From the NCBI GenBank assembly GCA_045546875.1, contig JAZQDP010000033.1:1-6330 (forward strand): a stretch of 6,330 bases of DNA, given 5' to 3'. The stretch is from RUG11551 sp045546875. GTDB lineage: Bacteria; Planctomycetota; Planctomycetia; Pirellulales; Thermoguttaceae. Below, piece after piece: positions 1 through 4,605 of the stretch (positions are counted from its first letter, which is position 1; the number at the start of each line of letters is the position of its first letter). Under the pieces are notes generated by a model. The model saw only the letters and a program-made list of their open reading frames with translations. It searched no databases and was not told the origin of the DNA. Made by a program: the position numbers and the translations under genes.

Positions 1-4
1 CGTT

Positions 5-19
5 CAATATTATCTCCTT
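5..19 (-). promoter_or_regulatory. Ribosome binding site of a divergent gene leaving the left edge
   Basis: On the minus strand an AAGGAG consensus lies at 19-14. A TTG at 7-5, six bases further on, could be the start codon; an ATG just outside the window (spacing of 13 or more) is the alternative. The downstream gene is not visible, so no product can be named. A TTGACA promoter about 70 nt upstream on the same strand supports a real divergent gene. Confidence 0.45.
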
Positions 20-89
20 GTATATGTGTATTTAATTCAAAAACGTGAATATACCTTGCTCAACAACAGAATTCATTATCTGTATTATA

Positions 90-118
90 AGTGTATTACA
101 TCATATCAGAGATGTCAA
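90..118 (-). promoter_or_regulatory. Sigma-70-like promoter for the divergent left-edge gene
   Basis: The minus strand has a perfect TTGACA at 118-113, a 17-nt spacer, and TACACT (4 of 6 matches to TATAAT) at 95-90. It points toward the AAGGAG at 19-14. A better-matching TATAAT at 89-84 is 23 nt from the same -35, which is too far. Assignment rests on consensus and layout only. Confidence 0.45.
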
Positions 119-172
119 GCGATTTTAGGAAATTTTTATAAAAATTTCCCTCCTTTTTTCTTTTACCCCTCT

Positions 173-202
173 ATTCCATTTTATTAAAAATTAGTGTATA
201 AT
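173..202 (+). promoter_or_regulatory. Probable promoter of the DUF1080 gene
   Basis: A perfect TATAAT at 197-202 lies in a very AT-rich stretch. The -35 region is poor: the best window is ATTCCA at 173-178, 18 nt upstream, with 3 of 6 matches. A start near 209 would give a leader of about 70 nt that includes the hairpin at 223-238. AT-rich sequence yields such boxes by chance, so confidence is moderate. Confidence 0.4.
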
Positions 203-222
203 ATAAAATAATGTAGAAACTC

Positions 223-238
223 GAACGCATGGCGTTCC
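223..238 (+). other. Leader hairpin GAACGC-ATG-GCGTTC
   Basis: A perfect 6-bp stem (223-228 with 232-237) closes a 3-nt loop, 40 nt before the DUF1080 start codon. It is followed by AT-rich sequence with a TTTTT run at 246-250, so a weak attenuator is possible. Positions 225-238 match 13 of 14 bases of the hairpin at 4543-4556. Confidence 0.45.
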
Positions 239-278
239 CAACAATTTTTAATTTCCCTATTTTTAAGGACAAATCAAA

Positions 279-1070
279 ATGAAGAAAACTCTGTTTGCAA
301 TTGCGGCGATTTGCGCCTGTTTGATGGTTGTCAGCGTTGACGCTGGTGAATGGAAAAGCGGAATTCAATGGAAAGAACCTCCGGTAGTTGATCCGGGACC
401 CGAACCAACCGCTCCGGCTAACGTTCCGTCTGACGCTATTGTTTTGTTTGACGGTAAAGACATGTCAGCGTGGAATAATGGCGAGAACTGGAAGATTATC
501 GACGGCGTTGTTTATTCCGGCAAAGGCATGGTTTCCACAAAACAGGTTTTCGGCTCGATTCAGCTTCACGTTGAATTCGCCACGCCGTCTGAAGTTAAAG
601 GCGAAGGTCAGGGACGCGGCAACAGCGGCGTTTTCTACGGTCCGTATGAAATCCAGGTTCTGGACAGCTACATCAACAAGACCTATTTTGATGGTCAGTG
701 CGGTTCGCTTTACAAACAGAACCCTCCGGCTGTCAACGCTTGCCGCAAGCCGGGCGAATGGCAGACGTACGACATCATTTTCATGCGTCCGATTTTTGAC
801 GGCGAAAAACTGGTTAAACCCGGTTACGTAACCGTCTTCCAGAACGGCGTTTTAGTTCAGAATCACCTTCGAATTGTCGGCACAACCGCTTGGCATGAAC
901 CGCCGAAGATTCAGAATTTCAACGAAAAACAGCCGGTTTGTCTGCAAGACCATGGCAACCCGGTTCGATTCCGCAACATTTGGGTTCGCGAAATCTCCGA
1001 CAGCCCGGTTCAGCCGATTGAAGACGATTCTCCTGTCAAGCCGATTGACGTATTCGGTCCGCAGGACTGA
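279..1070 (+). CDS. Secreted DUF1080 (3-keto-disaccharide hydrolase-like) protein
   Basis: This 263-residue exported protein has the DUF1080 / 3-keto-disaccharide hydrolase fold (PF06439), a concanavalin-like beta sandwich very abundant in Planctomycetes and linked to cleavage of oxidised glycosides outside the cytoplasm. Residues 1-22 are a signal peptide (MKK, hydrophobic core, cut after VDA). A Pro-rich linker (34-50) precedes the domain, about 52-239. Family-like landmarks are LFDGKDMSAW (56-65), GNSGVFY (114-120), YEIQVLDS (123-130), GSLYKQNPP (142-150), PGEWQTYDI (158-166), NGVLVQNH (189-196) and QDHGNPVRFRNIWVREI (223-239). A short acidic Pro tail repeats SPVQPI/SPVKPI. The start is fixed by AAGGA at 265-269, nine bases upstream. 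The gene appears monocistronic. Exact substrate is unknown; a lectin-like binding role is the alternative. Confidence 0.9.
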   Translation: MKKTLFAIAAICACLMVVSVDAGEWKSGIQWKEPPVVDPGPEPTAPANVPSDAIVLFDGKDMSAWNNGENWKIIDGVVYSGKGMVSTKQVFGSIQLHVEFATPSEVKGEGQGRGNSGVFYGPYEIQVLDSYINKTYFDGQCGSLYKQNPPAVNACRKPGEWQTYDIIFMRPIFDGEKLVKPGYVTVFQNGVLVQNHLRIVGTTAWHEPPKIQNFNEKQPVCLQDHGNPVRFRNIWVREISDSPVQPIEDDSPVKPIDVFGPQD

Positions 1071-1082
1071 AATTAAAGACGT

Positions 1083-1133
1083 TAGGCAAGAGACAGCAGG
1101 CTGTAGGCAATTAGCAATTAGCAATTAGCAATT
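1083..1133 (+). repeat. Heptamer tandem repeat (TTAGCAA units)
   Basis: GCAATTA repeats almost four times without interruption at 1107-1133. In register with it, TAGGCAA occurs at 1083-1089 and 1104-1110, exactly three heptads apart, suggesting an older decayed array. It starts 13 nt after the DUF1080 stop codon. Short heptamer arrays are known intergenic slippage repeats in several bacterial groups; no function can be read from the sequence. Confidence 0.75.
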
Positions 1134-1190
1134 GACGCAAAGCGCCTCAATAATTGCTAATTGCTCATTAAACTTTGCGGCGCCTTGCGT
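1113..1190. repeat. Two interlocked inverted repeats
   Basis: Arms 1113-1127 and 1151-1165 are perfect 15-bp reverse complements built from the heptamer array. A second pair, ACGCAAAGCGCC at 1135-1146 and GGCGCCTTGCGT at 1179-1190, matches at 11 of 12 positions. The 5' arm of the second lies in the loop of the first and its 3' arm lies outside it, so the two stems are either alternatives or form a pseudoknot. No T-run follows, so this is not a plain terminator. Confidence 0.6.
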
Positions 1191-1193
1191 AAT

Positions 1194-1249
1194 GGGTGCG
1201 TTCAAAAATATAAACTATCTATTTTCGCAACCCAATATTTATCGCACCC
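1194..1249. repeat. GGGTGCG / CGCACCC inverted repeat
   Basis: GGGTGCG at 1194-1200 is answered by CGCACCC at 1243-1249 across a 42-nt AT-rich centre. The same 7-mer, within ATGGGTGCG, recurs at 6067-6075. With the heptamer array and the terminator, this accounts for most of the 289-nt gap at 1071-1359, in which I see no gene. Confidence 0.35.
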
Positions 1250-1305
1250 TATGAAGCTGTTAGCTGCTGCCACGAACATTTTTTGATGTTAAACGTAATA
1301 GTATA

Positions 1306-1337
1306 CAGAGGAACGAATTCCGTTCCTCTGGTTTTTT
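1306..1337 (+). terminator. Strong intrinsic terminator or attenuator before the cyclophilin gene
   Basis: A perfect 10-bp stem (1306-1315 with 1321-1330), AATTC loop, and six T at 1332-1337 after a G. It is 236 nt after the DUF1080 stop and only 22 nt before the cyclophilin ATG, leaving too little room for a separate promoter downstream. It may end DUF1080 transcription, act as a leader attenuator, or be disarmed if transcription starts within the hairpin: a poor -10-like TATACA lies at 1302-1307. Confidence 0.85.
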
Positions 1338-1359
1338 ACTTTAGAAAGACTGGATTTTT

Positions 1360-1791
1360 ATGAAAGTAGCGACAATTAAAACAAAAAAAGGCATTATTCG
1401 CATTGAATTGCACGATAAACTGGCGCCTCGCACGGTTAAGAATTTTGAAGACCTTGCCAACAAAGGTTTTTACAATGGGTTGAAATTCCATCGCGTGATT
1501 GAGAACTTCATGATTCAAGGCGGCGACCCGACGGGAACCGGTTGCGGCGGACCAGGCTATAAATTCGACGACGAATTCCATCCTGATCTTCGACATGACG
1601 GACCGGGCGTTCTGAGTATGGCTAATGCTGGACCTAACACCAACGGTTCTCAATTCTTTATTACTCATGTTGCTACGCCGTGGCTGGACGACCATCATTC
1701 CGTTTTTGGGCACGTTCTGGAAGGACAAGACGTTGTTGACGCCATTCAACAGGGCGATACAATGGACGAAGTTACAGTAACAGAAGAGTAG
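1360..1791 (+). CDS. Cytosolic cyclophilin-type peptidyl-prolyl isomerase
   Basis: This 143-residue single-domain cyclophilin (EC 5.2.1.8) catalyses cis-trans isomerisation of X-Pro bonds during folding. It has no signal peptide or membrane segment, so it should act in the cytosol. The active-site set is complete by comparison with human CypA: R45 in FHRV, F50-M51-x-Q53, A88-N89, Q98-F99-F100 in NTNGSQFFIT, W108-L109 and H113. The Trp is the cyclosporin-sensitive residue often replaced by Phe in bacterial enzymes such as E. coli PpiA. Length is that of the minimal bacterial cyclophilin. The start is preceded by a weak TGGA at 1351-1354, five bases away, and by a terminator-like hairpin ending at 1337. 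htrA follows 106 nt downstream on the same strand and may be co-transcribed. Confidence 0.95.
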   Translation: MKVATIKTKKGIIRIELHDKLAPRTVKNFEDLANKGFYNGLKFHRVIENFMIQGGDPTGTGCGGPGYKFDDEFHPDLRHDGPGVLSMANAGPNTNGSQFFITHVATPWLDDHHSVFGHVLEGQDVVDAIQQGDTMDEVTVTEE

Positions 1792-1807
1792 TAATGGTTT
1801 TAAATCC

Positions 1808-1874
1808 GGAATGCGAAAGTAACGAAAGCGTCTCGATAAAATTATGACGATAGTCAAGATTATTTTCGCATTTC
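1808..1874 (+). promoter_or_regulatory. Long stem in the cyclophilin-htrA spacer
   Basis: Positions 1808-1822 pair with 1860-1874 over 15 consecutive positions including two G-U pairs (9 perfect in the core, AATGCGAAA with TTTCGCATT). The 37-nt apical region contains a TGAC-GATA-GTCA mini-hairpin (1845-1856). The stem starts 16 nt after the cyclophilin stop and ends 10 nt before the htrA SD, leaving the SD open. It may be a leader control element, an RNA-processing site, or a weak barrier between the genes. Confidence 0.5.
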
Positions 1875-1897
1875 TAAATTATTGAGGGGAGACAAGA

Positions 1898-3139
1898 ATG
1901 TCAAAGCAGATTTTTCTTGGTGGAGTTTATCTGATTTTAGGCGCTATTTTAGGTATGATAGCGTTATCAACTCTTAACGGGACGATGTGCGCTCAATCGC
2001 GAATTAGAACAGCTGATTCCTACGTGGGCGCCGGGTCAAACGACGCAGCAGACCCTGCCAGAAAAGACATTCTTCCAACTGCCGCTCCATTGTCGCTCAA
2101 TTCTCAGGATAAGTACACTCCAGAGGAACTGATCAACATTCGCGTTTATGAAAATTCAAATCGAAGCGTTGTTAATATTAACACTCGAAGCGTTCGGCAG
2201 AACTGGTATACAGAATTTGCAACTGAAGGCGAAGGAAGTGGATCGGTTTTGTCGAAAGACGGCTATATTCTAACAAACTTTCATGTGGTTTCTGGAGCGC
2301 AGGAAATTACCGTAACCCTTTTTAATGGTAAAACATATTCTGCCATACTAAAAGGGGTTGATCCTTCTAACGATATAGCTGTAATTCGCATCGGGGCGAA
2401 GCCGGAAGAATTATTTCCGGTAACTCTTGGAAATTCGGCAGAACTGCGTGTTGGTCAGCGTATTTTTGCAATTGGCAACCCCTTCGGTTTAGAACGAACT
2501 CTGACGGTTGGGATTATTTCCAGTTTGAACCGAACGCTTCCCAGCCGTATTGAACCGAGGTTAATTAAACAGGTGATCCAAATCGACGCGGCAATCAATC
2601 CCGGCAACTCTGGCGGACCGCTTATGGATTCGCGGGGATACATGGTCGGCATGAACACCGCTATTGCCAGCAAGACAGGTCAAAGCGCTGGCGTAGGGTT
2701 TGCGGTTCCATCCAATACCATTTCACGCGTTGTTTCGCAGCTTATTAAACACGGTAAAATCATTGTTCCGTCAATTGGAATTAACAAGGTTCTTCAGACG
2801 GATCGCGGTTTGCTTATCGCTCAATTGGAAGACAACGGTCCTGCCGCTCGCGCCGGGTTGCGCGGTCCCAAGATTGTCATTCAAAAACGGCGCATTGGCA
2901 ACATGATTGCCAATTTCAAAACGCTGGACCGGTCGGCGGCTGACATTATATTTGCCATTGATGGTAAGCCTGTTCATGGCGCAGATGATTTTTTGACAAT
3001 AATCGAAACGCATAAACCGGGCGACGAAGTAACGTTGGGGGTTATACGCGATGGCATGAAAACAAATATTCCTGTAAAACTAGAACTTTCCTCGGAAGAC
3101 GCCGCTTTAGAACGAAATTCCGAACCGGTATGGAATTAA
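1898..3139 (+). CDS. HtrA/Deg-family serine protease with one PDZ domain
   Basis: This 413-residue trypsin-fold protease of the DegP/DegS/MucD family (peptidase S1C) degrades or senses misfolded proteins outside the cytoplasm. Residues 6-25 form a hydrophobic export segment. It may be a signal anchor, or be cut near MCA-QS, although Met at -3 is unfavourable. The protease domain spans about 80-290 with triad H129 (TNFHVV), D159 (SNDIAVI) and S238 (NPGNSGGPL). One PDZ domain follows at about 295-398. Between its AGL (319-321) and the DIIFAIDGKPV strand (349-359) lies a basic insertion (KIVIQKRRIGNM...), recalling chloroplast Deg1 and planctomycete homologues. The start is set by AGGGGAG at 1885-1891, six bases upstream. 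The folding enzyme upstream fits a quality-control theme. The exact paralogue (degP, degQ or mucD) cannot be fixed from sequence alone. Confidence 0.95.
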   Translation: MSKQIFLGGVYLILGAILGMIALSTLNGTMCAQSRIRTADSYVGAGSNDAADPARKDILPTAAPLSLNSQDKYTPEELINIRVYENSNRSVVNINTRSVRQNWYTEFATEGEGSGSVLSKDGYILTNFHVVSGAQEITVTLFNGKTYSAILKGVDPSNDIAVIRIGAKPEELFPVTLGNSAELRVGQRIFAIGNPFGLERTLTVGIISSLNRTLPSRIEPRLIKQVIQIDAAINPGNSGGPLMDSRGYMVGMNTAIASKTGQSAGVGFAVPSNTISRVVSQLIKHGKIIVPSIGINKVLQTDRGLLIAQLEDNGPAARAGLRGPKIVIQKRRIGNMIANFKTLDRSAADIIFAIDGKPVHGADDFLTIIETHKPGDEVTLGVIRDGMKTNIPVKLELSSEDAALERNSEPVWN

Positions 3140-3229
3140 AGTCTTTTTGAAAAAGAATTTTTGTTTTAATGCGAATTTGTTGAAATATGCAATTGACACA
3201 AAAGCATTGATAAACCAAAGGTAATCGCA

Positions 3230-3265
3230 ATCCGGAATTGCAAATATCGTTTTCTAATTCCGGAT
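3230..3265. repeat. Perfect 10-bp inverted repeat downstream of htrA
   Basis: ATCCGGAATT at 3230-3239 and AATTCCGGAT at 3256-3265 are exact reverse complements around a 16-nt loop, with no T-run after them. It lies 91 nt after the htrA stop and before the terminator at 3326, so it is probably a 3' UTR hairpin. Its AATCCGGAAT core also occurs upstream of htrA at 1803-1812. Confidence 0.5.
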
Positions 3266-3325
3266 CAAAGCATGCAGGACGTTTGCGAATAGACGCATAC
3301 TCTCATGTTAGCTTTTTTCTGAAAT

Positions 3326-3349
3326 CGGGACGTATTGTCCCGTTTTTTT
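3326..3349 (+). terminator. Intrinsic terminator of the htrA transcript
   Basis: CGGGAC (3326-3331) pairs with GTCCCG (3337-3342) around GTATT, followed by seven T (3343-3349); flanking AAAT can lengthen the stem into the T-run. It lies 186 nt past the htrA stop codon with no other plus-strand gene between, so it most likely ends the cyclophilin-htrA or htrA transcript. Confidence 0.85.
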
Positions 3350-3499
3350 ATCTCTTGCTGTAAAATATTGTCGGCGTTTTAATAAATAAAATTGGCAAAA
3401 ATACAGATTATTATGCAATAACGTAATCCAAGTAATTCAGTAAAATTGTCAACTGTTCAAGAAAAAATTAAAGTTTGTCGATTATTATAAATAAGAGGG

Positions 3500-3532
3500 G
3501 AAATTTGTTGGATAATCTATCGAACAAATTTC
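3500..3532. promoter_or_regulatory. 33-bp near-perfect dyad, possible operator or hairpin
   Basis: GAAATTTGTT (3500-3509) and AACAAATTTC (3523-3532) are exact reverse complements. After one G/G mismatch the symmetry resumes with GATA/TATC around a 3-nt centre. The right arm covers the expected -35 position for the TATAAT at 3543-3548, the layout of a repressor operator. No T-run follows it, so it is not a standard terminator. Confidence 0.5.
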
Positions 3533-3548
3533 AATTTTAGAGTATAAT
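3521..3548 (+). promoter_or_regulatory. Candidate promoter of the secreted Q/P-rich gene
   Basis: A perfect TATAAT lies at 3543-3548. The -35 is poor: CGAACA (3521-3526, 16-nt spacer) matches at 3 of 6. A start near 3555 would give a leader of about 85 nt. A second option is TTGGCG (3601-3606), 17 nt, TAATAT (3624-3629), which would give an almost leaderless message and would fit the lack of an SD. Confidence 0.35.
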
Positions 3549-3562
3549 AAATATATACGAAT

Positions 3563-3584
3563 AAAGAGTTGCACAACCCTCTTT
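3563..3584 (+). other. Weak hairpin in the leader of the Q/P-rich gene
   Basis: AAAGAG (3563-3568) pairs with CTCTTT (3579-3584), with a short inner TT/AA pairing. One T follows and then AAAC, so termination would be weak. It lies between the TATAAT box at 3543 and the gene. Confidence 0.25.
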
Positions 3585-3639
3585 TAAACTGATTATTTAT
3601 TTGGCGTAATTGCTATTTCCATTTAATATTTAACATATC

Positions 3640-4500
3640 ATGAAACATAATTCGTATTTTTCAGCCGCTTTGGTTTGGCGTAGAATCGTACCCTCGCTGT
3701 TTATCATTTTGACGATGGCTATCAGTTCTTTTAGCTATGGTCAAGATTACCATCGCCGCGGTCCGTTGATAACGACCAATCCCGTTCCTCGGTATCCGAC
3801 TGAAGAGCCGAAGTATACGCCTCCTGCTCAGGGAATTCAAAACCCAACGCAAATCAAGCAACCGGCGGCTCAACAGCAGATTTTTGCAACGCCTGTTCAA
3901 ACTCCTGTTCAAACGTATCCGTACGGAACGCAGCCAGCAGGCTCTACCGGGGCGGTTATTCCACAAAATCCGTTTAGCGGTGGCGCGCCTGTCAATCCAT
4001 TTCAACCCACTCAAACGGGAGCGTTTGGGGTAAATAGCGCTCCTGTTCAGCAGCCAACGATTCAACGCAATCCTTTTCAGGTTCAGCAAACGCAATCGCG
4101 ACCAGTTCAAGCGGCAACGATAGGCGGGCAGGTCTCCGCTCAGCCGATTCAACGCCCGTTTGACAATCAGCTGCCACAATCGCCTTACAGCCCCTACATG
4201 TACCTGTTTGCTGGTCGCACCGGGATTGGAGCTGGCGGAGACAACTATAATCTTTATGTTCGCCCTGCGTTAGAACAACAGGATTATAACCGTAAAATGG
4301 GAGAGCAGGTAGAGTCTCTTCAACAAACGATTTTACGTCAGCAACAACAAATCCAGCAGCAGAACCGAACGTTAAATCAGCTTCAGCAAGAAGGAATTAT
4401 TCCAACGCAGCCTAATCAAACGATCGACACGAATCCCAACAGCGCTCAACAGTATTTTAATCAGCAGTATCAGCAATATTTTAATCAGCAGAACAGATAA
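3640..4500 (+). CDS. Secreted Gln/Pro-rich protein of unknown function, coiled-coil C-terminus
   Basis: I do not recognise a named family. The 286-residue product begins with a basic N-terminus and a hydrophobic stretch (16-33), a probable signal peptide cut near SYG-QD (34/35). Residues 36-180 are low complexity, rich in Gln, Pro, Asn and Thr, with recurring NPF (109-111, 119-121, 144-146) and PVQ motifs, probably disordered. Residues 181-215 (SPYSPYMYLFAGRTG...YNLYVRPALEQQ) look like a conserved block that I recall, unverified, from secreted planctomycete proteins of the form SPYLNLL...VRPxxE. Residues 216-252 are Gln-rich and heptad-compatible, a likely coiled coil. The tail repeats QYFNQQ (271-276, 279-284). 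No SD precedes the ATG, and no better in-frame start is apparent. A surface or envelope structural role is a guess. Confidence 0.8.
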   Translation: MKHNSYFSAALVWRRIVPSLFIILTMAISSFSYGQDYHRRGPLITTNPVPRYPTEEPKYTPPAQGIQNPTQIKQPAAQQQIFATPVQTPVQTYPYGTQPAGSTGAVIPQNPFSGGAPVNPFQPTQTGAFGVNSAPVQQPTIQRNPFQVQQTQSRPVQAATIGGQVSAQPIQRPFDNQLPQSPYSPYMYLFAGRTGIGAGGDNYNLYVRPALEQQDYNRKMGEQVESLQQTILRQQQQIQQQNRTLNQLQQEGIIPTQPNQTIDTNPNSAQQYFNQQYQQYFNQQNR

Positions 4501-4533
4501 ACAAATCTTAACTCTTTTCTGTTTAGTTCGTTT

Positions 4534-4573
4534 ACGCTTGGGACGCATTGCGTTCCGAGCGTTTAGCGTTTTT
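4534..4573 (+). terminator. Terminator-like hairpin between the Q/P-rich gene and folC
   Basis: Positions 4534-4546 pair with 4550-4562 over 13 bp with two G-U pairs and an ATT loop. TTT follows directly, then A-GCG and TTTTT at 4569-4573. The interrupted T-run makes termination plausible but not certain. It is 34 nt after one stop codon and 43 nt before the folC ATG, so it could also be a folC leader hairpin. Confidence 0.6.
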
Positions 4574-4605
4574 GGGTTTTGAATTTCCTTTATCCTTAAT
4601 TTTCG

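Larger units (their letters stand above)
3350..3639. other. AT-rich intergenic region without a recognisable gene
   Basis: This 290-nt stretch (500 nt counting from the htrA stop) holds no convincing reading frame on either strand. It contains a 33-bp dyad (3500-3532), a TATAAT box (3543-3548) and a small hairpin (3563-3584), listed separately, so it is best read as the control region of the gene at 3640. A GAGGGG at 3495-3500 precedes a TTG and a frame of about 11 codons, which is too little to call. Confidence 0.6.

Noticed and set aside
171..368. Minus-strand open frame of 65 codons across the DUF1080 start region
   Set aside because: It overlaps the promoter, SD and signal peptide of a well-supported plus-strand gene and has no family-like sequence.
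1107..1165. CRISPR array interpretation of the GCAATTA repeats
   Set aside because: The repeats are 7 bp, contiguous and have no spacers; no cas gene is present.
1336..1857. Minus-strand open frame of 173 codons opposite the cyclophilin gene
   Set aside because: The plus strand encodes a complete cyclophilin with all active-site residues; the antisense product has no recognisable motif.
3193..3349. Possible small RNA from a TTGACA at 3193 ending at the terminator at 3326-3349
   Set aside because: No acceptable -10 lies 15-19 nt downstream of the TTGACA, and the segment is more simply the 3' UTR of htrA.
3505..3540. Mini-frame starting at TTG after GAGGGG, as a leader peptide
   Set aside because: About 11 codons, a TTG start, embedded in the 33-bp dyad; nothing in its composition suggests a leader peptide.
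3661..4179. Minus-strand open frame of 172 codons opposite the Q/P-rich gene
   Set aside because: Its Arg/Leu-rich composition is what antisense of CAA/CCG/GCG-rich coding sequence gives. The plus frame has a signal peptide and a coherent domain layout.
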